Source: Nonomuraea deserti (GTDB lineage Bacteria; Actinomycetota; Actinomycetes; Streptosporangiales; Streptosporangiaceae). Taken from it: DNA of 64,000 nt. How positions within the stretch are numbered: position 1 is the stretch's first letter; the number at the start of each line of letters is the position of its first letter. The DNA is taken from assembly GCF_004348685.1 (NCBI RefSeq), contig NZ_SMKO01000003.1, positions 93,554 to 157,553 of the forward strand. The letters run 5' to 3'. Of the stretch, positions 33,993-42,456 are shown in pieces. The notes under the pieces were generated by a model. That model did no database searches. It was not told where the DNA came from and was given only the letters and a program-made list of their open reading frames with translations. The translations under genes and the position numbers were made by a program.

Positions 33993-34352
33993 CTAGCGCA
34001 GCCAGCGCAGAGCCGCGTCGGCGCAGTCGTCGGGGTTGTCGTTGAAGGCGATGGCCGCGCCGGGCGCGTGCCGCCTGACCCGGTTGACCACCTTCTCGAA
34101 GAACTCGAGCAGCGGTTCGTGCTTGCGGATGCCGCCCCCTATCACCACGCAGGCGTAGTCGTCGCGGGTCAGCGCCTCCACGATCGCCGCTTCGGGATCA
34201 CGGTCGAGCGCCACCAGGCAATAGTCGGCCTCGATGCCGTGATCGTCGAAACGGGCGCGACCGCGTGCTATCGCCTCCTGGACCGGCTCCGGGTCATAGC
34301 CCTCGATCGCGGCGGGATCGAGGCCGATCACGAGCACTCGTGCCATTGTCAC
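33993..34352 (-). CDS. Small cytoplasmic protein, CheY-like/Rossmann fold guess
   Basis: 119 residues. Pattern VLVIGLDPAAI at the N-terminus and CVVIGGGIR in the middle suggest alternating beta/alpha units, and the C-terminus ends AALRWLR. I do not recognise a named family. GTG 34352 (or ATG 34346) follows an AAGGAG ribosome site. It lies directly downstream of the broken Lrp-type gene on the same strand. Confidence 0.6.
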   Translation of the reverse strand: MTMARVLVIGLDPAAIEGYDPEPVQEAIARGRARFDDHGIEADYCLVALDRDPEAAIVEALTRDDYACVVIGGGIRKHEPLLEFFEKVVNRVRRHAPGAAIAFNDNPDDCADAALRWLR

Positions 34353-34395
34353 GCGTCTCCTTCCTGGCAGAACATGTGCACAACCGATGCGGGCG

Positions 34396-34922
34396 TCACG
34401 CGCGAGCGCCCGGGTGGCGGCGCGTCCAGCCTTCCGAGGCGGTCACCCGGCTGCTCCGTGGCGGGGCAGGTTCGACGGCACGGCCCTCGTACGGTGTCGA
34501 GAGCACGACGTGGGAGTTCATCTCGCCGTGCTCGCCGAGCCGTTCGAGCAGCCCTTCCAGGTGCGGCATCGAGGCGACCCGCACCTTGAGCATCGTGCAC
34601 CAGCTGCCGCTCAGCTTGTGCACCTCGGTGACTTCGGGCAGGTCCTCGGCGGCCGTGGTCTTGAGCAGGCAGCGGCCGTGCGCGCAGCGCATCTGGACGA
34701 AGGCCGTCAGCGGCTGCCCGGCGCTCGCCGGGTCGATGCGCGCCTGGTAGCCCGTGATCACTCCCACTCCTCGAGCCGCCGTACCCGTTCCGCCACGGCG
34801 GGTGCGGAGAGGTTGACGCGCCGGGCAAGCTTGTTGAAGGAGAGCCGGCCGTCGTGCTGGAGTTCGCCGATGATGCGCCAGTCCGTCCGGTCCAGCGATC
34901 TGTCCATGTGCAAGCCTCGCAT
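34396..34922 (-). pseudogene. Frameshifted Lrp/AsnC-family regulator
   Basis: The helix-turn-helix half (ATG 34922 to TGA 34758; DRTDWRIIGELQHDGRLSF) and the RAM effector half (34396-34767; GVITGYQARIDPASAGQPL onward) are in different frames, joined at about 34765 where one base appears missing. Together they would make a normal 170-residue Lrp regulator. Expression of the second half from its own GTG, which overlaps the first stop, cannot be excluded. The divergent neighbour is a truncated transporter, supporting decay rather than sequencing error. Confidence 0.75.
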
Positions 34923-35012
34923 GCTTGATTCCTTGCGAACCAGCGGTCTATGGCATCGAACTCCGATTCTTGCCCATTCAACGGCGGATTCGGCGTTCCT
35001 ATCGTGAAGGCC

Positions 35013-35150
35013 ATGGTTGTTGAGGTCCGGGCGGGCGGCGTGACCCGCGAGCGGCGGCCGATGGCGGCACTGTGCTCGGGGGCCGCCCTGATGAACGCGG
35101 CAATGGCGGTCGCGAGCGCGGCGGGCACGCTGGTCGCGGGGGATTTGGCT
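35013..35150 (+). pseudogene. N-terminal remnant of an MFS transporter
   Basis: ATG at 35013, with GAAGG upstream, opens into RRPMAALCSGAALMNAAM, then AVASAAGTLVAGD, a first membrane helix of an MFS-type transporter. After about 45 residues the similarity to a transporter stops. The frame runs into the protease gene by chance. Divergent placement next to an Lrp regulator is the usual arrangement for such an exporter, so both partners appear to be decaying. Confidence 0.45.
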
Positions 35151-35249
35151 GTGCAGCCGGCCGCGTACGGGCGGTGCGGGGACCGGTTCTCATGGAGTTC
35201 TCAGGCGGGCTTTGTAGCACTTTCGCCTGAAATTTATGAATATGGGGCG

Positions 35250-36059
35250 ATGGAGCGCGTGCCGCAGGAGGCCGGTGCGGCCGAGGCTCAGCAAGCTCGA
35301 AGAGCCGTGGCCGGAAAGGCTCGGCGGATGGTCATCGGGGGCGGCGTACTCGTCGTCGTGGCGTTGGCGGCGTACTGGCTGGGGAGCGGCGGCGGGCACG
35401 GCGAAGGAGCCGCGCCCAGGCCGAGCGCGACGCCGACGCCCAGCGCGACGCTCACCGTGCCGGACGTCTTCAGGAGAGTCGGGCCCTCGGTGGTGGTCAT
35501 CCAGGCAGGGAAGTCGCTCGGCACCGGGGTGATCGCGGCCGACGACGGGACGATCCTGACCGCGCACCACGTCGTCAAGGGCACGAAGGACGTCAACCTG
35601 ACATTCGCCGACGGCACCAAGGCGAAGGCCGTGGTCGCGTCGTCGAACCCCGAACGCGACGTCGCGACCCTCAAGCCCGCGAAGCTGCCGGAGATCGTCG
35701 TACCGGCGACGCTCGGCGGCGGCGCGGCCGTGGGCGCGCCCGTCGTGGCGATCGGAAACCCGCTCGGTCTGACCTACAGCGTCTCCACCGGCGTCGTGTC
35801 CGGCCTGAACAGGAGCGCCGACCGGAGCGCGGAAGAGGGCGACCTGAGCGGGCTCATCCAGTTCGACGCCTCCGTCAACCCGGGCAGCTCCGGCGGTCCG
35901 CTCCTGGACGCTCGCGGCCTGGTCATCGGGATCGTCGTCTCGATCGCCGACCCGGGAGGCGACGAGGCGTTCGCCGGCATCGCGTTCGCGGTGCCGATCG
36001 GCGTGGCCCTGGGCGGCACCGAAGGCGACGGCCCCCCGGGCGACGGGCCCGAGATCTGA
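35250..36059 (+). CDS. Membrane-anchored trypsin-like serine protease (HtrA-type, no PDZ)
   Basis: 269 residues from ATG 35250: a cytoplasmic segment, one helix (about 28-46), a Pro/Thr/Ser linker, then an S1/trypsin-2 domain with the triad His in LTAHHVV, Asp in NPERDVAT and Ser in NPGSSGGPLLD. HtrA proteins normally add PDZ domains; none is present. The N-terminus is a choice: the frame extends 300 bp upstream into the transporter remnant, which I reject. Twenty-five bp before moxR, so probably the first gene of that operon. Confidence 0.82.
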   Translation: MERVPQEAGAAEAQQARRAVAGKARRMVIGGGVLVVVALAAYWLGSGGGHGEGAAPRPSATPTPSATLTVPDVFRRVGPSVVVIQAGKSLGTGVIAADDGTILTAHHVVKGTKDVNLTFADGTKAKAVVASSNPERDVATLKPAKLPEIVVPATLGGGAAVGAPVVAIGNPLGLTYSVSTGVVSGLNRSADRSAEEGDLSGLIQFDASVNPGSSGGPLLDARGLVIGIVVSIADPGGDEAFAGIAFAVPIGVALGGTEGDGPPGDGPEI

Positions 36060-36084
36060 TCGAAGCCCCATGAGAAGGAAGCCC

Positions 36085-37074
36085 ATGACCTCGACCAAGT
36101 CCCCCGAGCCGGCCCACCCGCTCGAACACGTGCTGTTCGAGGTCAAACGTACGATCGTCGGGCAGGACGTCCTGCTGGAGCGCATGGCCGTCGCGCTGAT
36201 CGCCGACGGTCACCTGCTCGTCGAGGGCGTGCCAGGCCTGGCCAAGACGCTCGCGGTGCGGTCGCTGGCCGCGGCGATCGCCGGGAGTTTCCAGCGCGTC
36301 CAGTTCACCCCCGACCTCGTGCCCGCGGACCTCGTGGGCACGCGGGTCTACCACCAGCACTCGGGGGAGTTCAAGACCGAGCTCGGCCCGGTGTTCGCGA
36401 ACCTGCTGCTGGCCGACGAGATCAACCGCGCCCCCGCCAAGGTGCAGAGCGCCCTGCTGGAGGTGATGCAGGAGCACCAGGTGACGATCGGCCGCGAGAC
36501 GTTCCAGGTGCCCGAGCCGTTCCTCGTCATGGCGACGGAGAACCCGATCGAGTCGGAGGGCACCTACCCGCTGCCCGAGGCGCAGGTCGACCGTTTCATG
36601 ATGAAGGTGGTCGTCGACTATCCGACGCAGGCGGAAGAACAGGCGATCGTCGACCGGGCGCTGCGCCCGCCGGAGCCGCCGCAGGCGATGGTGACGGCCG
36701 ATGACCTGGTCGCGATGCGGGTCCGCGCCCAGGAGGTGTACGTCGACCCGTCGATCGTCGACTACGCGGTCCGGCTGGTGTCGGTGACACGTTCCCCCGC
36801 GACCGCCGGGCTCGGCGAGCTGGAACGGTACGTCACCTACGGGGCGAGCCCGCGGGCGTCCATCGCGCTCGTCACGGGCGCCCGGGCGCTGGCGTTCCTT
36901 CGCGGCCGCGACTACGTCCTGCCGCACGACCTGGCCGAGCTCGCGCTCGACGTCCTGCGCCACCGCCTCGTCCTGTCGTACGAGGCCCTCGCCGACGACG
37001 TCGACGCCGACACGATCATCACCAGGGTGCTCGGCGCGGTCCGGGCCCCCGACGTCGTCCTGCAGAACCGCTGA
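36085..37074 (+). CDS. MoxR-family AAA+ ATPase
   Basis: 329 residues: Walker A GVPGLAKT (about residue 46), Walker B LLADEINRAPAK, sensor and arginine-finger region ATENPIESEGTYPLPEAQ, and the C-terminal lid (AAA_lid_2). MoxR ATPases act as chaperones with VWA-domain partners to mature or activate enzyme complexes. ATG 36085 with GAAGGAAG upstream is chosen over an upstream ATG. Followed 3 bp later by DUF58. Confidence 0.95.
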   Translation: MTSTKSPEPAHPLEHVLFEVKRTIVGQDVLLERMAVALIADGHLLVEGVPGLAKTLAVRSLAAAIAGSFQRVQFTPDLVPADLVGTRVYHQHSGEFKTELGPVFANLLLADEINRAPAKVQSALLEVMQEHQVTIGRETFQVPEPFLVMATENPIESEGTYPLPEAQVDRFMMKVVVDYPTQAEEQAIVDRALRPPEPPQAMVTADDLVAMRVRAQEVYVDPSIVDYAVRLVSVTRSPATAGLGELERYVTYGASPRASIALVTGARALAFLRGRDYVLPHDLAELALDVLRHRLVLSYEALADDVDADTIITRVLGAVRAPDVVLQNR

Positions 37075-37077
37075 GCC

Positions 37078-37962
37078 ATGGCCACCGCCCCCGACAGGCT
37101 CCTGCTCCGCCTGGAGTGGAAGGTCGTCCGCAGGCTCGACGGCCGGCTCCAGGGCGCCCACCGCACCACGTACCGCGGCTCCGGGATCGACTTCACCGGG
37201 TTGCGCGCCTACGCCGACGGCGACGACGCCCGGCACATCGACTGGAACGTGACCGCGCGGCTGGACGAGCCGCACGTGCGCGTGTTCACCGAGGACCGCG
37301 AGCTGACGGTGTGGCTCGTGCTCGACCGGTCGGCGTCGATGGCGGCGGGCCGGCCGGGACGCGGCAAGCACGACGTGCTCGCCGAGCTCGCGCTCGTCCT
37401 GACTCGCCTGTTCGGCCGGGGCGGCAACCGCGTCGGCGCCCTGCTGTTCGACACCGGGATGCTGCGTGTCGTGCCGCCGGGCACCTCCCGGCGGCACGCG
37501 CTGCGGATCGGCGCCGAGCTGGAACGCACCGCAGGGTCACGGGGCGGCAGTACCACCGACCTGGCCGAGATGCTCGACGCGGCCGGACGGCTCGCCCGCC
37601 GCCGCGCCCTCATCGTCGTGCTGTCGGACTTCATCGGCGACGGCGACTGGGAACGCTCGCTCCAGCGCCTGGCCCGGCGGCACGAGGTGGTCGCCCTGCG
37701 GATCGTGGACACCGCCGACGACGTGTTGCCCGAAGCCGGGCTGATCGTGGTCGAGGACGCCGAGACGGGCGAGCAGCTCGTCGTCGACTCCGCCGACCCG
37801 CTGCTGCGCGTACGGTTCCGCGAGGCCGTCGACGACCGCGACGCCCGGCTCGCGGCGGGCATGCGCCGGGCCGGGGTGCCCGTGCACCGCGTCGACACCG
37901 ACCGCGATCTGGCCGAGGCGCTCGTCGAGGTCGTCGCCCGGACCCGGGACCGGGCGACATGA
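37078..37962 (+). CDS. DUF58 protein (VWA-like)
   Basis: 294 residues. Conserved DUF58 blocks GSGIDFTGLRAYADGDDAR and HIDWNVTARL are present, followed by a von Willebrand-A-like fold (LVLDRSASM, a degenerate MIDAS). DUF58 proteins are the constant partner of MoxR ATPases. Its stop overlaps a 23-codon stub ORF by 4 bp. Confidence 0.93.
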   Translation: MATAPDRLLLRLEWKVVRRLDGRLQGAHRTTYRGSGIDFTGLRAYADGDDARHIDWNVTARLDEPHVRVFTEDRELTVWLVLDRSASMAAGRPGRGKHDVLAELALVLTRLFGRGGNRVGALLFDTGMLRVVPPGTSRRHALRIGAELERTAGSRGGSTTDLAEMLDAAGRLARRRALIVVLSDFIGDGDWERSLQRLARRHEVVALRIVDTADDVLPEAGLIVVEDAETGEQLVVDSADPLLRVRFREAVDDRDARLAAGMRRAGVPVHRVDTDRDLAEALVEVVARTRDRAT

Positions 37963-38068
37963 CCGCGCCCGTCGAGGTCACCCACGGACACGGCGCCTTG
38001 GTCATGCGGCCGGCGAAGGAGGCTCCATGACCGAGGTCGGCGTTCGACGGGCGAAGGAGGCTCCATGA
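37959..38068 (+). pseudogene. Two stub ORFs, scar of a lost MoxR-operon gene
   Basis: ATG 37959 overlaps the DUF58 stop and runs 23 codons to 38030; a second ORF of 13 codons runs from ATG 38027 to 38068. Both end AKEAP followed by ATGA. MoxR-DUF58 operons usually carry another membrane-protein gene before the VWA genes; here its place is taken by these stubs with duplicated start signals. I infer deletion of that gene, leaving only its beginning. Confidence 0.5.
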
Positions 38069-38070
38069 CC
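38012..38070 (+). repeat. 21-bp direct repeat carrying a ribosome site and start codon
   Basis: The 21-bp word GGCGAAGGAGGCTCCATGAC plus C occurs at 38012-38032 and 38050-38070, period 38 bp. The second copy provides the GAAGGAG site and ATG of the VWA gene; the first provides the same for a stub ORF. Confidence 0.9.
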
Positions 38071-39015
38071 CTGTCCTCCCCGCTGTTGCTGGCCGCCGGG
38101 CTGCTCGTGACGGTGGCGCTCGCGTGGGCGGCCGTCGTCTCGGCGCGCCGGCGGACTGCGGCGCTGGCCGCGGCCGGGGTCGCCGTGACGGGCGGCCGGC
38201 GGGCGTACCTCGGAGTCGGGTTGACGATCGCCGGCGTCGGCGTGCTCGCGATCGCCACCGCCGGACCGGCGGCCATGGTGCCGGTGCCGCGGACCGCGGG
38301 CACCGTCATCCTCGCCATCGACGTCTCCAACAGCATGGGCGCCGGCGACGTCGCGCCCAACCGGCTGGCGGCCGCGCAGCGGGCGGCCCGCGCGTTCGTC
38401 GCGGCGCAGCCCGACAGCGTCGACATCGGAGTCGTCGCGTTCGAACGGGGCGCGCTCACCACCGCACGCCCCGACGCCGACCACTCCGTAGCGCTCAAGG
38501 CCATCGACCGTCTGAGACTCACGGGCGGCACCTCGCTGGGCACGGCCATCACGGCCGCGCTGTCGGCGATCACCGGCAAGCAGGTGGCGATCGGCCGCGA
38601 CGGCGAAGCGCCCGACATCGGCTACTGGCCGTCGGCGACGATCGTCATGTTCTCCGACGGCCAGAACCGGGGCGGCGATGTCGAACCGGCCGCCGAAGTG
38701 GCCCAGCGGGCGGGCGTGCACATCCACACCGTCGGGGTCGGGACCACGGCCGGGGCGACGGTGAAGGTCGACGGTTATCACCTGCAGACCTCGCTGGAGG
38801 AGGAACCTCTCACCGTGATCGCGCAGACCACCGGCGGCGCCTACCATCCCGCCTCCGACACCGCGCGGCTCGACGGGATCGCCGACACGATCGATCTGCG
38901 GCTCACCGTCTCCGACGAGCCGCTGCCTCTCGCCGGCGGGCTGATCGGGCTCGCCCTCGCGCTGCTCGCCGCGGGAGCGGCGCTCACGGTGCTCCGGTCC
39001 GGACGGGTGGTCTGA
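38065..39015 (+). CDS. VWA-domain membrane protein (BatA-like) 1
   Basis: 316 residues: helices near 5-25 and 50-70, a von Willebrand A domain with intact metal site DVSNS (DxSxS) and downstream Thr/Asp (TGGTSLG, FSDGQN), and a C-terminal helix (about 292-312). Anchored with the VWA domain outside or at the membrane; MIDAS chelation of Mg2+ is expected. Acts with MoxR. ATG 39016 of the next gene follows its stop immediately. Confidence 0.93.
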   Translation: MTLSSPLLLAAGLLVTVALAWAAVVSARRRTAALAAAGVAVTGGRRAYLGVGLTIAGVGVLAIATAGPAAMVPVPRTAGTVILAIDVSNSMGAGDVAPNRLAAAQRAARAFVAAQPDSVDIGVVAFERGALTTARPDADHSVALKAIDRLRLTGGTSLGTAITAALSAITGKQVAIGRDGEAPDIGYWPSATIVMFSDGQNRGGDVEPAAEVAQRAGVHIHTVGVGTTAGATVKVDGYHLQTSLEEEPLTVIAQTTGGAYHPASDTARLDGIADTIDLRLTVSDEPLPLAGGLIGLALALLAAGAALTVLRSGRVV

Positions 39016-40071
39016 ATGGTGTTCTCGTGGCCGTGGGCGCTGCTGTCCGTACTGGTCATCCCGCTGATCTTCGGCATCCGCTGGTGGGCGCGGCGGCGCC
39101 GGCGACGGGCCGCTGTGCGGGTCACCTCGATCGCGCTCGTACGCAGCGCCCTGCCCGGCCGTACCCGCTGGACGCGGAAGATCCCGGCGGTGCTGTTCGT
39201 CGCCGGGCTCGCGCTGCTCGCGGTCGGTGCCGCGCGTCCGCAGGCGTCGGTGCCGGTGCCGCAGACGTCGGCGACGATCCTGCTCGCGCTCGACACCTCC
39301 GGCTCCATGTGCTCCACGGACGTCGACCCCAACCGCATCACCGCCGCGAAGAAGGCCGCCGCGGAGTTCATCGAGTCGCAGCGGGGCGGGCCGCGCATCG
39401 GGCTGGTCACCTTCGCGGGCAACGCGGGCCTGCTCGTGCCTCCCACCGACGACACGGAATCGCTGATCGAGGCGCTGGACGGCCTCACCGTGGCCCGCGG
39501 CACCGCGATCGGGCAGGCCATGCTGACCTCGATCGACGCGATCGCGGAGGTCGACCCGTCGGTCGCGCCCACCGGAGCCGACCCGCCCAGCGGAGGGCCG
39601 GGCTACGCCGGCGCCGCGATCGTCGTGCTCACCGACGGCGCCAACACCCAGGGCGTCGACCCGCAGACCGCCGCCCAGGAGGCGGCGCTGCGCCGCGTCC
39701 GCGTCTTCCCCATCGGCTTCGGCAGCACCGAGCCGGCCCCGATGGTCTGCGAGAACTCGCAGTTCGACGGCCGTGGCTGGGGCAGCTGGGGCGGCTTCAG
39801 CGGCCGTGGCGGATTCGACAGGGGCCGCAACGTCCGCATGATCGACGAGCCCGCGCTCAAGCAGATCGCCCAGACCACGGGCGGGTCGTACCACCGCGCC
39901 GAGAACGCCGACCAGCTCCATAGCGCCCTCGAGTCCCTGCCCGGCAGCTTCACCGTCATCACCCAGCGGGTCGACACCGCCGCCGCCTTCGCCGCCGGCG
40001 GTGCCGTCCTCGTCACCGCGGCCCTGTCCCTCTCCCTCTGGTGGAACCGCCCCCGCACCCCGACCCGCTGA
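39016..40071 (+). CDS. VWA-domain membrane protein (BatB-like) 2
   Basis: 351 residues: helices near 3-24 and 54-75, VWA domain with DTSGS metal site (about residue 94) and LTDGAN, and a C-terminal helix (about 320-340). It contains a Gly/Trp/Arg-rich insert (WGSWGGFSGRGGFDRGR) in the VWA fold. Paralogue of the preceding gene; the pair matches BatA/BatB. Confidence 0.93.
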   Translation: MVFSWPWALLSVLVIPLIFGIRWWARRRRRRAAVRVTSIALVRSALPGRTRWTRKIPAVLFVAGLALLAVGAARPQASVPVPQTSATILLALDTSGSMCSTDVDPNRITAAKKAAAEFIESQRGGPRIGLVTFAGNAGLLVPPTDDTESLIEALDGLTVARGTAIGQAMLTSIDAIAEVDPSVAPTGADPPSGGPGYAGAAIVVLTDGANTQGVDPQTAAQEAALRRVRVFPIGFGSTEPAPMVCENSQFDGRGWGSWGGFSGRGGFDRGRNVRMIDEPALKQIAQTTGGSYHRAENADQLHSALESLPGSFTVITQRVDTAAAFAAGGAVLVTAALSLSLWWNRPRTPTR

Positions 40072-40110
40072 CGGTACGCGCAGCCGGAAGAGCCCGACAA
40101 AAGCGGCCGG

Positions 40111-40515
40111 TCACTCCCGGCGGCCCCGCCCCTCTCCCGCCTGGCGGCCGAGCAGCTTCTCGATGCTGCGGCGCTCGCGTTTGGTGGGACGGCCCGCGCC
40201 ACGAGCCCGGACGGCCACCGTCACGGTCTCCTCGCGGGGAGGCGGCGGAGGGCTCTTGTCGACGTAGCATTCGGCGGCCACGGCGGCGCCGACGCGCTTG
40301 GTGATGATCCGGGAGACGACCACGACGCGTTCGCGCCCCTCGTGCCGCAGCCGGACCTCGTCACCGGCGCGGACGGCGTGCGCGGGCTTGACCCGCACCC
40401 CGTTGACCCGGACGTGACCGCCGCGGCAGGCGTCGGACGCGATCGAACGCGTCCTGGTCAGCCGCACCGACCAGATCCAGCTGTCCACCCGGGCACTCAC
40501 CTGCTCGCCTGCCAT
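40111..40515 (-). CDS. S4-domain RNA-binding protein (Hsp15-like)
   Basis: 134 residues. S4 domain at about 8-70: VDSWIWSVRLTRTRSIASD and GHVRVNGVRVKPA. Basic C-terminal tail. Members bind RNA, as Hsp15 does with stalled 50S subunits. ATG 40515 (MAGEQVSARVD) is chosen. Convergent with the second VWA gene. Confidence 0.88.
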   Translation of the reverse strand: MAGEQVSARVDSWIWSVRLTRTRSIASDACRGGHVRVNGVRVKPAHAVRAGDEVRLRHEGRERVVVVSRIITKRVGAAVAAECYVDKSPPPPPREETVTVAVRARGAGRPTKRERRSIEKLLGRQAGEGRGRRE

Positions 40516-40540
40516 CCCGACACTGTACTGAGCGACACGA

Positions 40541-40623
40541 CACTCCGTGGACCGCACTCCGTGGACCGCGCTTCATGGACCGCGCTCCGTGACCGCACTC
40601 CGTGGACCGCGCTTCATGGACCG
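40541..40623. repeat. 14-bp tandem repeat
   Basis: Six imperfect copies of CACTCCGTGGACCG / CGCTTCATGGACCG (one is 13 bp) in tandem, upstream of the S4 gene and 28 bp past the DUF899 stop. No palindromic structure or spacers, so not a CRISPR. Confidence 0.85.
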
Positions 40624-40650
40624 CGCGGGTCCCGTCGGGACGCGGAGTCC

Positions 40651-41340
40651 TCAGGCGGTGTCCGGGCCGTAGAGCGCGGCGATGTCCTGGGAGCTGGCCC
40701 ACCGGCTGTAGGTGGGCGACTGCGGCCAGCCGTCGGGCGAGTCCTGCCACTCCTCCTGCCGCCCGTACGGCAGCAGGTCGATCAGCGCGAACGTGTGGCT
40801 GAGCTGCTCGGTGCCCCGGCCGTTGGTGTGCCAGGTGCGGTAGACGGTGTCGCCGTCGCGCAGGAACACGTTGACGGCGAAGCCTCCTCCGGGCGGTGCG
40901 CCGACGTCGGCGCCGAACGGGCTGTTCGCGGTGGAGTACCAGGCCATCGTGTTTCCGACCCGCCGCTTGTAGGCGAGTGCCTCGTCGATGGGGCCCTGGG
41001 TGACGACGACGAACCGGGCGTCGTAGTTGTCCAGGAACTCCGTCCGGGCGAACTGCGAGGTGAAGCCCGTGCAGCCCGGGCACTGCCATTCTTCGCCCGG
41101 GGACCACATGTGGCTGTAGACGATCAGCTGCCGCTTGCCGTCGAAGACGTCCGCCAGCCGGACCGGTCCGTCCTCGCCCTCGAGGGTGTAGTCGGGCATC
41201 TCCACCATGGGCAGGCGGCGGCGCTGTGCGGCGATGGCGTCGAGTTCCCTGGTCGCGGCCTTCTCCCGGGCACGCAGCGCGTCGAGCTGCCGCTGCCAGG
41301 TGCCGGCGTCGACGACGGGTGGTAGCGCGTTCGTCATCAT
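40651..41340 (-). CDS. DUF899 thioredoxin-like protein
   Basis: 229 residues with DUF899 hallmarks: MWSPGEEWQCPGCTGFTSQF (thioredoxin-like loop CPGC), LAYKRRVGNTMAWYST and a C-terminal aromatic segment. Thioredoxin fold of uncertain activity. ATG 41340. Upstream at 41436-41454 is an inverted repeat AACGTGC-n5-GCACGTT that may be its operator. Confidence 0.88.
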   Translation of the reverse strand: MMTNALPPVVDAGTWQRQLDALRAREKAATRELDAIAAQRRRLPMVEMPDYTLEGEDGPVRLADVFDGKRQLIVYSHMWSPGEEWQCPGCTGFTSQFARTEFLDNYDARFVVVTQGPIDEALAYKRRVGNTMAWYSTANSPFGADVGAPPGGGFAVNVFLRDGDTVYRTWHTNGRGTEQLSHTFALIDLLPYGRQEEWQDSPDGWPQSPTYSRWASSQDIAALYGPDTA

Positions 41341-41435
41341 GGTCCCTCCCTGATCCCTTGCTTGGCTTTCCGTGCTCAGGGGATAGACCTGCCCCGTGCG
41401 CGGAACTCATCGGCGGCCAGGTCAAATGCGTACAA

Positions 41436-41454
41436 AACGTGCGTCGTGCACGTT
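41436..41454. promoter_or_regulatory. Inverted repeat upstream of DUF899 gene
   Basis: AACGTGC/GCACGTT, perfect 7-bp arms with a 5-base spacer, 95 bp upstream of the DUF899 start and 79 bp from the truncated oxidoreductase. Operator-like; regulator unknown. Confidence 0.4.
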
Positions 41455-41532
41455 CGTGCAGATGTGTTGACCATCCGTTCAGGCGCAGGTCACAGTGACG
41501 CGACACCCCGAGCGCGGGAACAAGGAGTGGCG

Positions 41533-41758
41533 GTGACCACCTTCCGCTGCACGCGCGACATCCCGATCAGCGATGCCACCGCAGTCCTCGTCGTGGGAGG
41601 CGGGCCGGCCCGGGTCTCGCCGCCGCGCGGGCCGGGGCATCCGTACGGATCGTCGAGCGGTCCGGCTTCCTCGGCGGAAACCTGACCGCCGGGCTGGTCG
41701 GCCCGTGCATGACGTCGTTCTCGCTGGACGGCGGCACGCAGCTGATCCGCGGGGCGGA
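41533..41758 (+). pseudogene. Truncated, frameshifted FAD-dependent oxidoreductase
   Basis: GTG 41533 with AAGGAG site opens CTRDIPISDATAVLVVGGGPA, the start of a family of FAD-dependent oxidoreductases. After GGGPA the frame changes by about two bases and similarity continues (AAARAGASVRIVERSGFLG, NLTAGLVGPCMTSFSLDGG) until about 41755, where it stops in unrelated DNA. Only about 75 codons of a roughly 500-residue protein remain. Confidence 0.75.
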
Positions 41759-41795
41759 CATACCGCGCTCCTGCAGCGGCAGGCCGCGGATCAGC
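41741..41795 (-). terminator. Inverted repeat downstream of MarR gene
   Basis: Perfect 12-bp arms GCTGATCCGCGG (41741-41752) and its complement (41784-41795) with a 31-base loop, just past the stop of the minus-strand MarR gene. Loop is long for an intrinsic terminator, so moderate confidence. Confidence 0.4.
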
Positions 41796-41818
41796 AAGCG
41801 TCGTTCCAGGTGAGGGCG

Positions 41819-42283
41819 CTACGGGGAGCGCTCGCTCGCCTCGTCCTCGTTGTCCGGGTCGAGCCGTGCCCAGACCTCGGCGAGGTTGCGCAGGTGCTCG
41901 TCGTCGAGCCGGTCGAAGAAGAGCCTGCGCAGGTCGCTGTGCTGCCGGCGCCATGCCTTGCGCAGGAGCGCCCTGCCGTCCTTGGTCAGGACCACCTCGA
42001 AGCCGCGGCCGTCGTCGGCCGAGCGCCGGCGCTCGATCAGGCCGCGGCGCTCGAGCCGGTCGGCGAGCCGGGTGAACCCGCCGGTGGACATCAGGCGCCG
42101 CTGCGCGAGCTCCGACATCCGCATGCCGTTGCGGCCGGCCTCGCCCAGCAGGGACAGCACGCTGTATTCGGCCATGCTCACGTCCAGCGGAGCGAGGCCG
42201 GCCTCGATCTCCCGCCAGATGCGATCGTGGGTGAGCAGGAACCCCCGCCACGCCTGGTCCTCAAGCTCTCGCAGGGTCGCCAT
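41819..42283 (-). CDS. MarR-family transcriptional regulator
   Basis: 154 residues with winged helix (about 45-110): EYSVLSLLGEAGRNGMRMSELAQ, GGFTRLADRLERRGLIERRR and the D-G-R wing (ADDGRGFEVVLT). ATG 42283; the frame extends upstream through a repeat region but without coding character. No obvious target beside it. Confidence 0.9.
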   Translation of the reverse strand: MATLRELEDQAWRGFLLTHDRIWREIEAGLAPLDVSMAEYSVLSLLGEAGRNGMRMSELAQRRLMSTGGFTRLADRLERRGLIERRRSADDGRGFEVVLTKDGRALLRKAWRRQHSDLRRLFFDRLDDEHLRNLAEVWARLDPDNEDEASERSP

Positions 42284-42456
42284 GAGCAGCACAGTAGCGG
42301 CAGGGCGTCGTGGGAACCAACCGGTATGTCTGCCTGCGCAGGCACCATGAACAGCCCGCCACCGGCTGATCCCGGATGCCGCCCGCCTGACGGCTGTGCC
42401 GGCACTGACTCCGCGTGGATCGGCGGTCGGCCGCCCACGCGGTGGCGGCAGCCCAT

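Noticed and set aside
34950..35249. N-terminal extension of the serine protease
   Set aside because: It encodes an MFS-like first helix and low-quality sequence; frame continuity looks accidental.
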